From: Bin34 sp963422415
Lineage (GTDB): Bacteria > Chloroflexota > Anaerolineae > Caldilineales > Caldilineaceae
NCBI GenBank assembly: GCA_963422415.1
Contig: OY729430.1
Span: 620,001 to 684,000, forward strand
DNA: 64,000 nucleotides
Direction: 5' to 3'
This document shows positions 55,731 to 64,000 of this stretch, piece after piece; within the stretch, counting starts at the first letter, position 1, and each line of letters opens with the position of its first letter. The notes under the pieces are model-generated. The model worked only from the letters and a program-made list of their open reading frames with translations, was not told the DNA's origin and ran no database searches. The position numbers and the translations under genes were made by a program.

Positions 55731-56297
55731 ATGACCCCCAATAGTGTACGTATCGTTGGAATCTGTGGCAGTTTGCGGGGGCCGCAGAGCTACACGCGCA
55801 AGCTGCTGTGCCAGGTCATGGAAGAGATAGCGGCCATGGGAGCTGCCGCCGATCTTCTGGATCTGGCCGAACTGCAGCTGCCCATGTGCCAGGCCCCGGA
55901 TGATCAACCCGACCACCCATGGGCCCAAGAACTGCATCGGCGCGTGCAAGCGGCCCACGGTCTGGTCCTGGCAACACCGGAGTATCACAACAGCTACAGC
56001 GGAGTGTTAAAGAACGCCTTGGATCTCCTGAGCAATGACGAGCTGGGCGGGAAGACCTTCGGTCTGATCGGAATTTCCGGAGGAGACATGGGAGCCGTGA
56101 ACGCCCTCAGCCATCTGCGCACCGTTGTGCGCGGTGTCGGCGGCCACTGCATTCCCCAACAGGTGTCGCTGCCTTCCGTGTACCGGCGCTTCGAAGGCGA
56201 CAACCTGACAGATGGCAAGGATCTGGATCGAGTGCAGGACTTCGCCCGCGCGCTGGTGCACTGCACCCGCCTCTTTGTCACGGCAGGAGAACTCTGA
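55731..56297 (+). CDS. NADPH-dependent FMN reductase-like flavoprotein
   Basis: A 188-aa flavodoxin-fold reductase of the NADPH-FMN reductase/azoreductase group. IVGICGSLRGPQSYTRKLL binds the FMN phosphate, and LVLATPEYHNSYSGVLKNALD is the conserved flavin-contact segment. The ATG at 55731 has AGAAGG 11 bases upstream; the longer frame from 55701 is less likely. The next gene starts three bases after the stop, so it heads an apparent operon running to the RqcH gene. Confidence 0.88.
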   Translation: MTPNSVRIVGICGSLRGPQSYTRKLLCQVMEEIAAMGAAADLLDLAELQLPMCQAPDDQPDHPWAQELHRRVQAAHGLVLATPEYHNSYSGVLKNALDLLSNDELGGKTFGLIGISGGDMGAVNALSHLRTVVRGVGGHCIPQQVSLPSVYRRFEGDNLTDGKDLDRVQDFARALVHCTRLFVTAGEL

Positions 56298-56299
56298 GA

Positions 56300-56749
56300 G
56301 TGATTCGCTGGAAATCCGATGCCCCCCAAGTGTTTCCAGTCCACCGTCAATACCCGCTGCTGGCCGTCGGACTGGCGGCTCTGACCTTGTACATGGGGTA
56401 TATCTATGGGCAGACCCGGGACTCGGGCCTGCTGGTGATGGCGTTGATTTGCGGCGGACTGACCCTGTGGCACGTGCAGTGGGCAGGGGCTCGGGTGCAT
56501 TGCGATGCCGAGAAGCTGATTCTGCACCGCACGGGTCGACCCGAGTTTTCCCTGCAATGGCACCAAGTGCATCGCTTGACTTTGGCTGGCCGGCTGACGC
56601 GCAGCGTGTTGGTGGAATATGGAGATCCAGCGGCACCGGAATCCCTGCTGCTGCCCAAGCTGCAGGAACAGGAGGCGTGGCTGGAGGCTGTGGCTGGATC
56701 TCCCACCGGCAATTCCTGTCGATCGACAAGTTCTGACACGTGCACGTGA
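56300..56749 (+). CDS. Small membrane protein with PH-like C-terminal domain
   Basis: A 149-aa protein with two closely spaced helices (LLAVGLAALTLYMGYIY and LLVMALICGGLTLWHV) followed by about 85 soluble residues resembling a bacterial PH-like domain (VHCDAEKLILHR...FSLQWHQVHRL). It starts with a GTG at 56300, two bases after the reductase stop. Its end overlaps the glycosyltransferase start by 10 bp. The function is unknown. Confidence 0.65.
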   Translation: MIRWKSDAPQVFPVHRQYPLLAVGLAALTLYMGYIYGQTRDSGLLVMALICGGLTLWHVQWAGARVHCDAEKLILHRTGRPEFSLQWHQVHRLTLAGRLTRSVLVEYGDPAAPESLLLPKLQEQEAWLEAVAGSPTGNSCRSTSSDTCT

Positions 56750-57918
56750 TCTTAGTTTCGGGAGAATTCCCCCCCAGCCCCGGTGGAGTGGGCAGTTACA
56801 CCGAGCAGCTGGCCACCCATTTAGCCGCCCAAGGCGTGGACATGTCCGTGGTGGCCGTCAACAGTCCTGCAGACATCCCTAGGGAACCGGATCCAGGCTA
56901 CCACCTCCTCCGCCTGATCCAGCCTTGGGGAAAGGCGGCCCACCGGCAGTTGGACAGAATGGTGGATCTCGCGGATCACACTTGGGTGCATGTGCAGTAC
57001 CAGACAGGGGCCTTCCGCATGAATCCCCGTATCAACCTGGCGGCCCGCAGATGGCGGCGCAGAGGCCTGCACGTGGCTTGGACCTATCACGACCTGCTAC
57101 CCCCCTACCTGCTGCCCAAGATTGGACGGAGAGTGCGGGACTGGGTCACTCTGTGGCCCGCCCGCTTTGCCGAGGTGATAATCGGCACCAATCCCGAGGA
57201 TTGCGCCCGGCTACACGCCGCCGGCTTCCATGCCTGGGAAATTCCCGTGCCCAGCCTGATACCGGTACACCACGGCAATGTAGAAGACCGGGTGGCCATC
57301 CGCATTTCACACGGGGTGCAGCCAGGCGACTTGTTGTTGGGGCATATGGGGCTGGCCTTGCCGGGAAAGGGAATTCAGACCCTGGTGAAGGCCCTGTGCA
57401 TCTTGCGCCGTCGTGGAGAGCCGGCTCGGCTGATGCTTATCGGCGGGCATGGGAAGCAAGAGACTCAGACCGATCCGGATTTCCATGCCAACCTGCTGCG
57501 CCAGATCCAAATGTCCGGCATGCAAGATCACGTCATCTGGACAGGATATCTGGACAACGAGACCATTGGTGCAACCATGGCCTGTTGCGACATGATGGTG
57601 ATGCCTTTCACGGCGGGGGCCAGCGCCCGCCGCAGTTCTCTGATGGCCTGCCTGGCGCAGGGTTGCGTGACCCTCACGACCACGCCGCAGGATGCGGATT
57701 TGCTGCCTCCCGATCTGCCTGCCGTGTCCCCGCGGAATCCCATGGCGCTGGCCAACGCCATTCAAGAGACAGCTCATTCTGCCGAGAGGCAGGAAAAGGC
57801 GCGCCGGGCCGCAGCGACCGTGATAGAGGGCCGCACCTGGGACGATGTAATCCAACGGCATCTCTACATCTACAAAACTCTCCTAGATGATCCAGGGTCC
57901 GGCGTGCAGGAGATCTGA
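56740..57918 (+). CDS. Family 4 (GT-B) glycosyltransferase
   Basis: A 392-aa retaining glycosyltransferase. The N-terminal domain starts HVILVSGEFPPSPGGVGSYT, with the glycine-rich loop of GT4 enzymes. The C-terminal domain has LLLGHMGLALPGKGIQTLV and an acidic region; the usual E-x7-E motif appears altered around MPFTAGASARRSSLMACLAQG. The start is a GTG at 56740, overlapping the upstream gene. It lies one base before the RqcH gene. The product could be a glycan or glycolipid; the acceptor is unknown. Confidence 0.87.
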   Translation: MHVILVSGEFPPSPGGVGSYTEQLATHLAAQGVDMSVVAVNSPADIPREPDPGYHLLRLIQPWGKAAHRQLDRMVDLADHTWVHVQYQTGAFRMNPRINLAARRWRRRGLHVAWTYHDLLPPYLLPKIGRRVRDWVTLWPARFAEVIIGTNPEDCARLHAAGFHAWEIPVPSLIPVHHGNVEDRVAIRISHGVQPGDLLLGHMGLALPGKGIQTLVKALCILRRRGEPARLMLIGGHGKQETQTDPDFHANLLRQIQMSGMQDHVIWTGYLDNETIGATMACCDMMVMPFTAGASARRSSLMACLAQGCVTLTTTPQDADLLPPDLPAVSPRNPMALANAIQETAHSAERQEKARRAAATVIEGRTWDDVIQRHLYIYKTLLDDPGSGVQEI

Positions 57919-57919
57919 G

Positions 57920-59635
57920 ATGCACTTGGATGCTCTGGCCTTGGCCTGTATAGTACAGGAACTGCAGACATTGGGAACGCCAGCGCGGGTGCAGCAGGCA
58001 CTGATGCCGGACGCGCATACCATGACTCTGGAGCTATATGCCCAACGCCAACGTCGATACCTTTCCCTGCATGTGCAGGGGCCGGACAGCTGGCTGGCCC
58101 TGCAGACACCAAAGCCCCGGCGAGGCGAATCCAACGTCATTTCCCTGCTGGAATTGCTGCGCAAATATGCCCGTGGCGGGATACTGACCGAACTGGTCCA
58201 GCCCAACCCCATCGAAAGAGTGGCTGTGATCCATCTGCATCACCGGCAACGGGGCCGGACCCGGCTCATCCTGGAATTGACAGGGCGACGCAGCAACCTG
58301 CTGCTCGTCAATCCGGAAGGTCGCATTCTGGGCCAGCTGCACCAAGTCTCCAAGCAGGCAACCCGATGGCTGCGTCCCGGTCAACCGTATGCGCCACCGC
58401 CCCTGCCGCATCGCCTGTCGCCGCTGGATTGCAGTCCGGAATCCTTGGCAGATCAACTGTCGTTGCAGGGAGAGGCCAAGGCCGTACAGGCTTTGCCTCG
58501 TGTGCTGGCCGGGATTGGCCCCACGCAGGCGCGGGAGATTGTGTACCGTGTGACAGGCGCCGTGGATGTGGAGGTCCGGGACTTGGATCCGGCCCTGCTG
58601 GTGTCCGTGATAAAAGACCTGTGGCTACCGATCTCCACAGGTCAATGGCAGCCCAGTCAGGCTCTGCGGAACGATCGGCAGGAAATCTACGCGCCTTTTC
58701 CCATTCGGCATCTGCCAAACGCCCAGCCTGTGGCCCACTTGCACGAGGCTTGGGCGCAGCGGGTTTCCAGCGATCCCTATCATGGGGTCCGGGCTGCAGT
58801 GCAGCTGGCCTTGCGAAAATCCCAGGACCGGGCCCGGCGCAGACTGGATGCCACGCACAAGGATCTACCGCAGGAAGGCGCCGCGGCGGAACTGAGGTGG
58901 CAGGCCCAGTGGCTTTTGGCGCTGCAGAGCGACATTGCCCCGCGTCAGGATTCAATCTCCATCCCAAGCGAAGAAGACGGACTCGAGGTCGAGATTCGGT
59001 TGCGTACGGACATGACGCCGGTGCAGCAGGCGGAAGGCATGTTTCAGCGCGCCCGCAAACTGGAGAGAGCGGCACAGATTCTGCCGGCGCGCATACGGAA
59101 GCTAGAGGAAGATCTGGAGTACCTGGATCAGTTGACTCTGGACCTCGCCGCGGCCCAAGATCGGGCGGACATCGAGGCTGTGCGCCTGGATCTGGAAGCG
59201 TCGGGTCTGTATCGATCCCAGCGGCGCAACAAGCCGCCGATCCGTCCTCCCAAACCAACTCGCGGCCACCGCGTTTTTGTCAGTCCCGATGGTTTTCGCA
59301 TCTTGGTGGGCAGAAACGCCCGTCAGAACGACAAAGTGACCTTTACCCACGCCGCGGCCCGGGATCTGTGGCTGCACGTGAGAGCACAGCCTGGCTCCCA
59401 TGTAGTGGTATGCACCGGCGGTCAGGCCGTGGCTCCCGAAACCGTGATGGCGGCCGCACAATTGGCAGCCTACTTCTCGCAGAGCCGGGGCGAGAACAGG
59501 GTTTCAGTCTCCGTCACGGCAAAGCGGCACGTGACGCGGCTCAAGGGGGGAAGACCGGGACAAGTCCGGTTGCGGCAAGGACAGGTGGACACGGTGGTCG
59601 CAAACGCCACGTTGCCCGACCTGAGGGAAATCTGA
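57920..59635 (+). CDS. rqcH: Rqc2/RqcH-type NFACT ribosome-quality-control protein
   Basis: A 571-aa NFACT-family protein. It binds obstructed 50S-peptidyl-tRNA complexes and directs C-terminal tailing of the nascent chain in other bacteria; the older name is fibronectin-binding protein A. NFACT-N shows LILELTGRRSNLLLVN. A coiled coil spans about 345-400 (RKLERAAQILPARIRKLEEDL region). NFACT-R shows GRNARQNDKVTFTHAAARDL followed by WLHV and PGSHVVV. AGGAG seven bases upstream sets the ATG at 57920. It shares an operon with the glycosyltransferase. Confidence 0.9.
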   Translation: MHLDALALACIVQELQTLGTPARVQQALMPDAHTMTLELYAQRQRRYLSLHVQGPDSWLALQTPKPRRGESNVISLLELLRKYARGGILTELVQPNPIERVAVIHLHHRQRGRTRLILELTGRRSNLLLVNPEGRILGQLHQVSKQATRWLRPGQPYAPPPLPHRLSPLDCSPESLADQLSLQGEAKAVQALPRVLAGIGPTQAREIVYRVTGAVDVEVRDLDPALLVSVIKDLWLPISTGQWQPSQALRNDRQEIYAPFPIRHLPNAQPVAHLHEAWAQRVSSDPYHGVRAAVQLALRKSQDRARRRLDATHKDLPQEGAAAELRWQAQWLLALQSDIAPRQDSISIPSEEDGLEVEIRLRTDMTPVQQAEGMFQRARKLERAAQILPARIRKLEEDLEYLDQLTLDLAAAQDRADIEAVRLDLEASGLYRSQRRNKPPIRPPKPTRGHRVFVSPDGFRILVGRNARQNDKVTFTHAAARDLWLHVRAQPGSHVVVCTGGQAVAPETVMAAAQLAAYFSQSRGENRVSVSVTAKRHVTRLKGGRPGQVRLRQGQVDTVVANATLPDLREI

Positions 59636-59651
59636 AGCCTGAACGCGGAAA

Positions 59652-60758
59652 CTATCGCTCCAGCAACACACGCATGACAGGATAGTCCACGCTGCCGAAA
59701 CGGAACTTGTATTCCTCGTCGCCTTGCATGAAGTCAAGGACTTGGTGCCCCGAGGCGATGGCATACTGGATGGCGTAGGAGAGAATCACCCAACCGGGAC
59801 TGAGCTGGGCATGCAACTGGGGGTCGTAGCCACTGTTGTACAGCAGGAGGCGCCGGTCGTAGGAGAAGGCAAACAGGGCGGCCGCAGGTTCTTCGTTCAA
59901 GGTCAGGAACATGAGACGCAGGAGACCCGCCTGGAACATGACCTTGCCCATGTTGCGGAAGAAGGTTTGCATTTCCGCATTCATGAATTCTGCCTTGTCG
60001 TCCCGACTGGCTCTTTGCAGCCGAATGAACCGGGAAATTTCGCGGTCCAGATCGTGCTCCGGACCGACGATATACAGCCCGACTTCCGCTTCTCTCTCAA
60101 TGCGCCGCTGCTTGCGCCGGATCTCGTGTCGCTGCTTTTTCTCCACCTTCTCATCAAGATACCTGGCGTATCGCGCTGGTAGGGCAATGGCCGGCGCGAC
60201 ATCCTCTTGAAACACCTTGACGGTGGCGCCACGGGCCCGAGCCATCTCCGGCAGCCACACGTAGGTAGTGCTGACCGAAGGCAGATTGCAGAGATCCACG
60301 ACCTCCCAAGCCGGCGCCGCGTCGCTATACAACCAGCCCAGAAAGGCGGCATAAACCGCGGATTCCCAACCGGTGGCGACTATCACGTCCAGATAGTCGC
60401 TGACTTCAATACAGCCCACGATACTCAGCTGCGGGCGGCCCTCGTGATGGGAATCCGCGCCCGAAAGAAGATAGAGGGGGAGAATGCCCACCAACTCGCC
60501 CGTGTCGGGCCGGTAGTAGGCGGTGATCCAACGTTCGCCCAGACCCAGGTTCTCCCACCACACGGTCTGCCAGGCCAGCCGCATGAAAAAGGGCCGGGCC
60601 GCGGACGTATCGACCAACGTGTCCCACTCGGCCGCCAGAGCCTGAAATCCATCCGGCTGATCGTGCGGGCCAAAGGTGACAACTCGCAGATCCAAGGATC
60701 TCTGGGGAGGCTCTACAGAAGTTTTTCCTTTGGCTAGGTCTGCGGTCATTGTCACCAT
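59652..60758 (-). CDS. GNAT-superfamily acyltransferase (BioF2/CelD-like)
   Basis: A 368-aa protein with a GNAT-type C-terminal half. FFMRLAWQTVWWENLG at the start of the core, ELVGILPLYLL, AALFAFSYDRRLLLYNSGYDP and the final GHQVLDFMQGDEEYKFRFG match the BioF2-like/CelD group, which includes cell-envelope polysaccharide acyltransferases and relatives of FemAB. It is convergent with rqcH. The ATG at 60758 (MVTMTADL) is chosen because a perfect TATAAT ends six bases before it, implying a leaderless transcript; the frame extends to 60884. Confidence 0.8.
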   Translation of the reverse strand: MVTMTADLAKGKTSVEPPQRSLDLRVVTFGPHDQPDGFQALAAEWDTLVDTSAARPFFMRLAWQTVWWENLGLGERWITAYYRPDTGELVGILPLYLLSGADSHHEGRPQLSIVGCIEVSDYLDVIVATGWESAVYAAFLGWLYSDAAPAWEVVDLCNLPSVSTTYVWLPEMARARGATVKVFQEDVAPAIALPARYARYLDEKVEKKQRHEIRRKQRRIEREAEVGLYIVGPEHDLDREISRFIRLQRASRDDKAEFMNAEMQTFFRNMGKVMFQAGLLRLMFLTLNEEPAAALFAFSYDRRLLLYNSGYDPQLHAQLSPGWVILSYAIQYAIASGHQVLDFMQGDEEYKFRFGSVDYPVMRVLLER

Positions 60759-60764
60759 AGCCAA

Positions 60765-60798
60765 ATTATAGCGCCTGTTTTGAGCTATAATTATAGCT
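60765..60798 (-). promoter_or_regulatory. Leaderless-type -10 box plus 16-bp palindrome upstream of the acyltransferase gene
   Basis: On the minus strand TATAAT occupies 60770-60765, six bases from the ATG at 60758, so transcription would start at or within a base of the start codon. The perfect palindrome AGCTATAATTATAGCT (60783-60798) lies where a -35 would be and looks like an operator. It also contains a TATAAT on each strand. Confidence 0.5.
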
Positions 60799-60893
60799 TT
60801 CGATCTTTCCACCTCCATGCTGCCAGGCATGGGGTGGAGGAATCCGATAACGGCCAAGGCACCCGCGGGGGAGACAGTCCGCATGGACCTTGG

Positions 60894-61766
60894 CTACCGT
60901 TGAGATTCGGTCTTGTTATGCACTTTTTCCACCAAACCCACCCCGGCCAAGGCCACAAAAGCCAGTATGGACAAAATCCAAAGGCTGAAACCCCGCGTCG
61001 CAGGCCCCCAGTCTGAAAATTCGGACGGCAGCGCGCCGCGGGCATTTCCCGGGTCCCCCGAGTCTGTGGTTGCCGCCAGGGGCTGGCAGTGCCACAGGGC
61101 CCAGTGATCCAGGCGCAACGAGGTCGACTGGGGGGAGCCGTCGTTGTAGGCATTGAAATAGACTCGCACAGTCTGGCCGGCATAAGGGGAAAGATTATGT
61201 CTCTGATCCGTCACTTGGGTTGTCTGGGTGCGGGCGTTGTGCATCACTTCCAGTAGTTCCCCTTCTTTATCCAACAGCAATGCCTGCTGCCGGTCCGCTT
61301 TCGCACCGGGTACGGCCGCGGGCGCTTCAGAGGTCTGAAGTCGCCAAGACCAGGTCAGTGTCAGCGATTCGACCTGTACCGGCAAGGAAACATCCTGCCA
61401 AACAGAGGAATAGCTGGGGCCCGCCGATCCGACGCCCGGGGCCTGTTGCCCCAGCCAGATGGACGTCACTTCCGTGCCCGGTTGCACTACAAACAAGGCC
61501 GGTACAGCCGTCTGCCCTGCGGACCAGTCTGCACGGTTCTGGCCTAGCAGGTCTTCACAGGCTTGCTCTCCTTTGTCCCGGCCTGGCGCCCAGACGGCGG
61601 CCTGGGGCGGAGAATCCCGCTGCTGTCGAATCCCGAAGATCTTTTTCTGGATCTGAAATACATGTGCGGAGACCACCACGGCCAGCAACAGCACGGTCAG
61701 GCACAGGGCAAGCCAGATTCCCTGTCCGCCCTCACGCGACTCAATCTCCCGATACAACGTGATCAC
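60894..61766 (-). CDS. Bitopic membrane protein with extracytoplasmic domain, function unknown
   Basis: A protein of about 290 aa with an N-terminal signal-anchor helix (LALCLTVLLLAVVVSAHVF), an external region of about 220 residues rich in beta strands (a jelly-roll-like pattern: SYSSVWQDVSLPVQVESLTL, WSWRLQTSE, VRVYFNAYNDG, SLRLDHWALW) and a C-terminal helix (LWILSILAFVALAGVGLVE). The external part resembles carbohydrate-binding or discoidin-type sandwiches in general shape only. The GTG at 61766 has GGGGCGG upstream; an ATG at 61823 is the alternative. It may be cotranscribed with the acyltransferase gene 136 bp downstream. Confidence 0.6.
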   Translation of the reverse strand: MITLYREIESREGGQGIWLALCLTVLLLAVVVSAHVFQIQKKIFGIRQQRDSPPQAAVWAPGRDKGEQACEDLLGQNRADWSAGQTAVPALFVVQPGTEVTSIWLGQQAPGVGSAGPSYSSVWQDVSLPVQVESLTLTWSWRLQTSEAPAAVPGAKADRQQALLLDKEGELLEVMHNARTQTTQVTDQRHNLSPYAGQTVRVYFNAYNDGSPQSTSLRLDHWALWHCQPLAATTDSGDPGNARGALPSEFSDWGPATRGFSLWILSILAFVALAGVGLVEKVHNKTESQR

Positions 61767-62467
61767 GAATCCGCCCCTGCAATTGCCAGGCGAGTCTGAA
61801 ACCGAGCCTTGATGTTGACCCATGTCTCAGGAATGCAGCGACGTGCCATTCCCGCGTGCAAGGAGACGCGCATCTGCCGAGGGTGTTCCTTGTCTGTGTC
61901 CGCGCTTTGTCGGGCGAACCGTTGGGATCTAGCCGGAGGCATCTGCCTATCGTCTGCACTGCCTTCCAGCGGGATGGAAGGCGCAGGACGGCAACGACCC
62001 CTGTGGGGCAAGGGGATGGCCGCCTGACAGGCTAGGTCATTCGGTTCGCCCGCCCGCGCAGGGGAGCGGGGTCGCAGCCAGTCCAGCGTCGCCATCCGAT
62101 GCAGAGTGCGCGAGAGCCCACGCCGCTCATTGCCTGTCACGCGGATCCGCGGGGCCTGCGGGATCTCAAGGCGCCACACACAGTGCTGAAAGGGATCGAA
62201 GCTGACAGCCACAAATCCGATCTGCGCCAGTTCCGGCAAATAGGGAACCATGATTTCCTTGGAACCTCTGGACCCGAGCGGTTATGGTACCAGCCTGCAG
62301 CCCTCTGTCCGAGGATGTGGTTCACATTCAATCAGCGGCCTTCCCTGCACCTGACGCCTGAATGACTTGCAGGTCTTGGTGCAGTGCGAAGAGTTGTGTC
62401 CCTATGCTACACTTGCCCTGCTGCGCTCACTACATTGTTTTTCTCCACCCGACCGCACATCGCGTCC
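61767..62467. other. Gene-poor divergent region before the ROK kinase
   Basis: A minus-strand frame at 61763-62251 (162 codons) starts in a protein-like way but becomes Arg/Pro-rich and overlaps the start of the membrane-protein gene; it is not accepted. No RNA gene or clear promoter was recognised. Confidence 0.4.
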
Positions 62468-63472
62468 GTGGCTTCTTCCTCACAGTCAACCAAAATCACC
62501 CGTTCCCATACGGCCGCGGTCGATCTCGGCGGCACCAAGCTGCTGTGCGCCGTTATGGACGACAGCCAGCAGGTGTTGGCCTCTGCCAAGGCCTCTACGG
62601 ACGTGTCGGGTGGTCCGGATGCCATCATCAAGCAAATGGCGAAAGGCATTCGCCGGGCCCTCAAGAAAGCGGGCCTCCAGCTGAAGAACGTGGGGGCCGT
62701 GGGGGCCTGTGTGCCGGGTCCGGCCGACCCCGCCTCGGGCGTGGTCAGGCGGGCGGTAAACTTGCATTGGGAAAATCCCGTGCCGCTGGCTGACCAACTG
62801 AGTCTGGCCTTGAAAGGCGTCCCCGTGGTCATCGAAAATGACGTAAACGCGGGTACGTACGGGGAGTGGGTGGCAGGCGCGGCCAAGGGCAAGCGGGATG
62901 TGATCGGCATCTTTGTGGGCACCGGCATTGGCGGAGGACTCGTGCTGGATGGCAAGTTGCGGCGTGGAACTCGCTTTATCGCCGGCGAGGTGGGGCATAT
63001 CGTTCTTAAGATCGACGGCCCTCCCTGTTCCTGTGGTAACGCGGGGTGTGCCGAAGCCTTGGCCAGCCGCAGCGCCTTGGAGCGGTCAGCCTGGGTGGCC
63101 TTGAAGGCAGGTCGGAAGAGCATGGTGACGGAAATGATGGAATCCAAGGGACGGGAGCGCATGACCAGTGGCATCATCAATCGGGCCTACAGGGCCGGAG
63201 ATCCGCTCATGGTGGAGCTAGTGGAAGACATGGCCTTTCACTTGGGCTTGCTGACGGCTTCCCTAGTGAACATCCTGGATCCCCAAATGGTGGTTTTCGG
63301 CGGCGGCGTAGTGGAAAAGATGGGAGAGGATCTCCTTGCGTTGGTGCGATCTGCCACTTTCGGCAAATTGATGACCCATGAGGAATTCTCCATCCAGGCC
63401 GCCCAGCTGGATGACATGGCTGGCGTGATTGGCGCAGCCGCCCTGGCCCGCGCGGCGGTGCGCTGTGTCTGA
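62468..63472 (+). CDS. ROK family sugar kinase (glucokinase-like)
   Basis: A protein of about 334 aa. AVDLGGTKLLCAV is the ATP phosphate loop, VVIENDVNAGTYGEW carries the catalytic Asp, GTGIGGGLVLDG follows, and the ROK zinc motif CSCGNAGCAEALAS is complete with its preceding His (EVGHIV). There is no helix-turn-helix domain, so it is a kinase rather than a NagC-type repressor. The start is uncertain: GTG at 62468 gives a normal N-terminus and GTG at 62384 is further out. The phosphatase gene overlaps its 3' end by 8 bp. Confidence 0.9.
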   Translation: MASSSQSTKITRSHTAAVDLGGTKLLCAVMDDSQQVLASAKASTDVSGGPDAIIKQMAKGIRRALKKAGLQLKNVGAVGACVPGPADPASGVVRRAVNLHWENPVPLADQLSLALKGVPVVIENDVNAGTYGEWVAGAAKGKRDVIGIFVGTGIGGGLVLDGKLRRGTRFIAGEVGHIVLKIDGPPCSCGNAGCAEALASRSALERSAWVALKAGRKSMVTEMMESKGRERMTSGIINRAYRAGDPLMVELVEDMAFHLGLLTASLVNILDPQMVVFGGGVVEKMGEDLLALVRSATFGKLMTHEEFSIQAAQLDDMAGVIGAAALARAAVRCV

Positions 63473-64000
63473 AACGCCAACCTACGTGCTGCTGGTGCGG
63501 CACGGCGAGAACGAGTATGTAGCCAAGGGCAAGCTGGCAGGGCGCACGCCTCACATTCATCTCAATGAACGAGGACAGCAGCAGGCCGCAGCGCTGGCGT
63601 ACCGAATGGCCCATGTCAAGCTGAACGCAGTCTATTCCAGCCCCTTGGAACGGTGTATGGAAACCGCGCAGGCGGTGGCCGATGCCCAGCAACTGTCCGT
63701 CTGCCCGGATACCGCTCTTCTGGAAGTGGACTATGGTGAATGGCAGGGCGGCGTCTTGAAAGAGTTGGGGGCTTCGCCCATCTGGAAACGCATGCAAGGC
63801 AACCCCAGTCGCTTCCGCTTTCCCCAGGGGGAGACCCTGCGCACCATGCAAAATCGCCTGGTGGATGCCATCGAAGATATTCGCGTCCGTCACCCCCGTC
63901 AGACCGTGGCCGTCTTCTGCCACGCGGATCCCATCAAGTCCATCCTAGCCTATTTTCTGGGCATTCCTCTGGATCTGTTTGGCCGCATCGCCATCGACAC
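63465..64000 (+). CDS. Histidine phosphatase family protein (phosphoglycerate mutase-like), 3'-partial
   Basis: The frame starts with a GTG at 63465 overlapping the ROK stop and runs to the window edge without a stop. LLVRHGENEYVAKGKLAGR contains the RHGE phosphohistidine motif, AVYSSPLERCMETA the second arginine region, LLEVDYGEWQGG the conserved acidic segment, and VAVFCHADPIKSILAYFLG the second catalytic His. It is a phosphatase of sugar or nucleotide phosphates, coupled to the ROK kinase. At least 178 codons are present. Confidence 0.88.
   Translation, partial: MSETPTYVLLVRHGENEYVAKGKLAGRTPHIHLNERGQQQAAALAYRMAHVKLNAVYSSPLERCMETAQAVADAQQLSVCPDTALLEVDYGEWQGGVLKELGASPIWKRMQGNPSRFRFPQGETLRTMQNRLVDAIEDIRVRHPRQTVAVFCHADPIKSILAYFLGIPLDLFGRIAID

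Noticed and set aside
61763..62251. Minus-strand 162-codon frame before the bitopic membrane protein
   Set aside because: The first 40 residues look plausible, but the rest is Arg/Pro-rich and the end overlaps the better-supported neighbour; kept only as a possibility.

Overview
The window is 64 kb of a moderately GC-rich bacterial chromosome with densely packed genes and short intergenic gaps. Several traits point to a Chloroflexota bacterium, perhaps an uncultured Anaerolineae or Caldilineae lineage. They are two Tat-exported lipoprotein sugar-binding proteins, tandem Uma2 genes, a fused ATP sulfurylase/APS kinase, a PucC-type MFS protein, an RqcH protein and two adjacent RpoD-class sigma genes. 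This placement is an inference from gene content; no rRNA gene is present to test it. A canonical parS site at 39606-39621 and gyrB at 43086 show that the segment is chromosomal and suggest it is not far from the replication origin.

Layout. (1) 1-9.6 kb is a two-gene defence-like module: an Eco57I/PglX-type adenine methyltransferase whose hinge is a 21-copy AGCCGCG tract, followed by a 1695-aa DEAD/DEAH helicase with a DUF1998-type cysteine cluster and a nuclease-like C-terminus. The tract currently puts the methyltransferase body out of frame with its C-terminal part. This is the most striking object in the window and looks like a three-state phase-variation switch. (2) 10-12.1 kb holds two nearly identical tandem Uma2 endonuclease-like genes. 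(3) 12.4-16.7 kb holds a nucleotidyltransferase-like gene and a sugar ABC importer without its ATPase. (4) 17.7-19 kb holds a secreted repeat protein of unknown function. (5) 19.7-24.6 kb is a minus-strand sugar/acid catabolic operon (enolase-superfamily enzyme, TIM-barrel isomerase, GH172/DUF2961 protein, Zn-type dehydrogenase). (6) 24.8-30.7 kb holds a pRiA4b-ORF3 protein, MutM, tRNA-Leu(CAA), a sulfatase-fold enzyme, DoxX and a membrane-anchored protein with four cyclic-nucleotide-binding folds.

(7) 30.7-39.5 kb is a long minus-strand run: a ketoacyl synthase, a sulfite-oxidase-fold protein, RmlA, Sat-CysC, signal peptidase I, an AI-2E transporter fused to a degenerate HAD domain, a PucC-family MFS protein and a small protein. 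(8) 39.5-48.5 kb is core: parS, MurA with Asp in place of the catalytic Cys, a membrane protein coupled to gyrB, then convergent to two RpoD-like sigma genes and a methyltransferase. (9) 49-55.5 kb holds an M81 peptidase and a second sugar ABC importer, this one with a UgpC/MalK-type ATPase that may serve both importers. (10) 55.7-64 kb holds a flavin reductase, a PH-like membrane protein, a glycosyltransferase, RqcH, a GNAT-type acyltransferase with a leaderless-looking promoter, a bitopic membrane protein, a ROK kinase and a truncated histidine phosphatase.

The catabolic genes (two importers, the 19.7-24.6 kb operon, the ROK kinase, the sulfatase-fold enzyme, the M81 peptidase) fit a heterotroph feeding on complex carbohydrate. 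Both window ends cut genes: the methyltransferase at the left and the phosphatase at the right.
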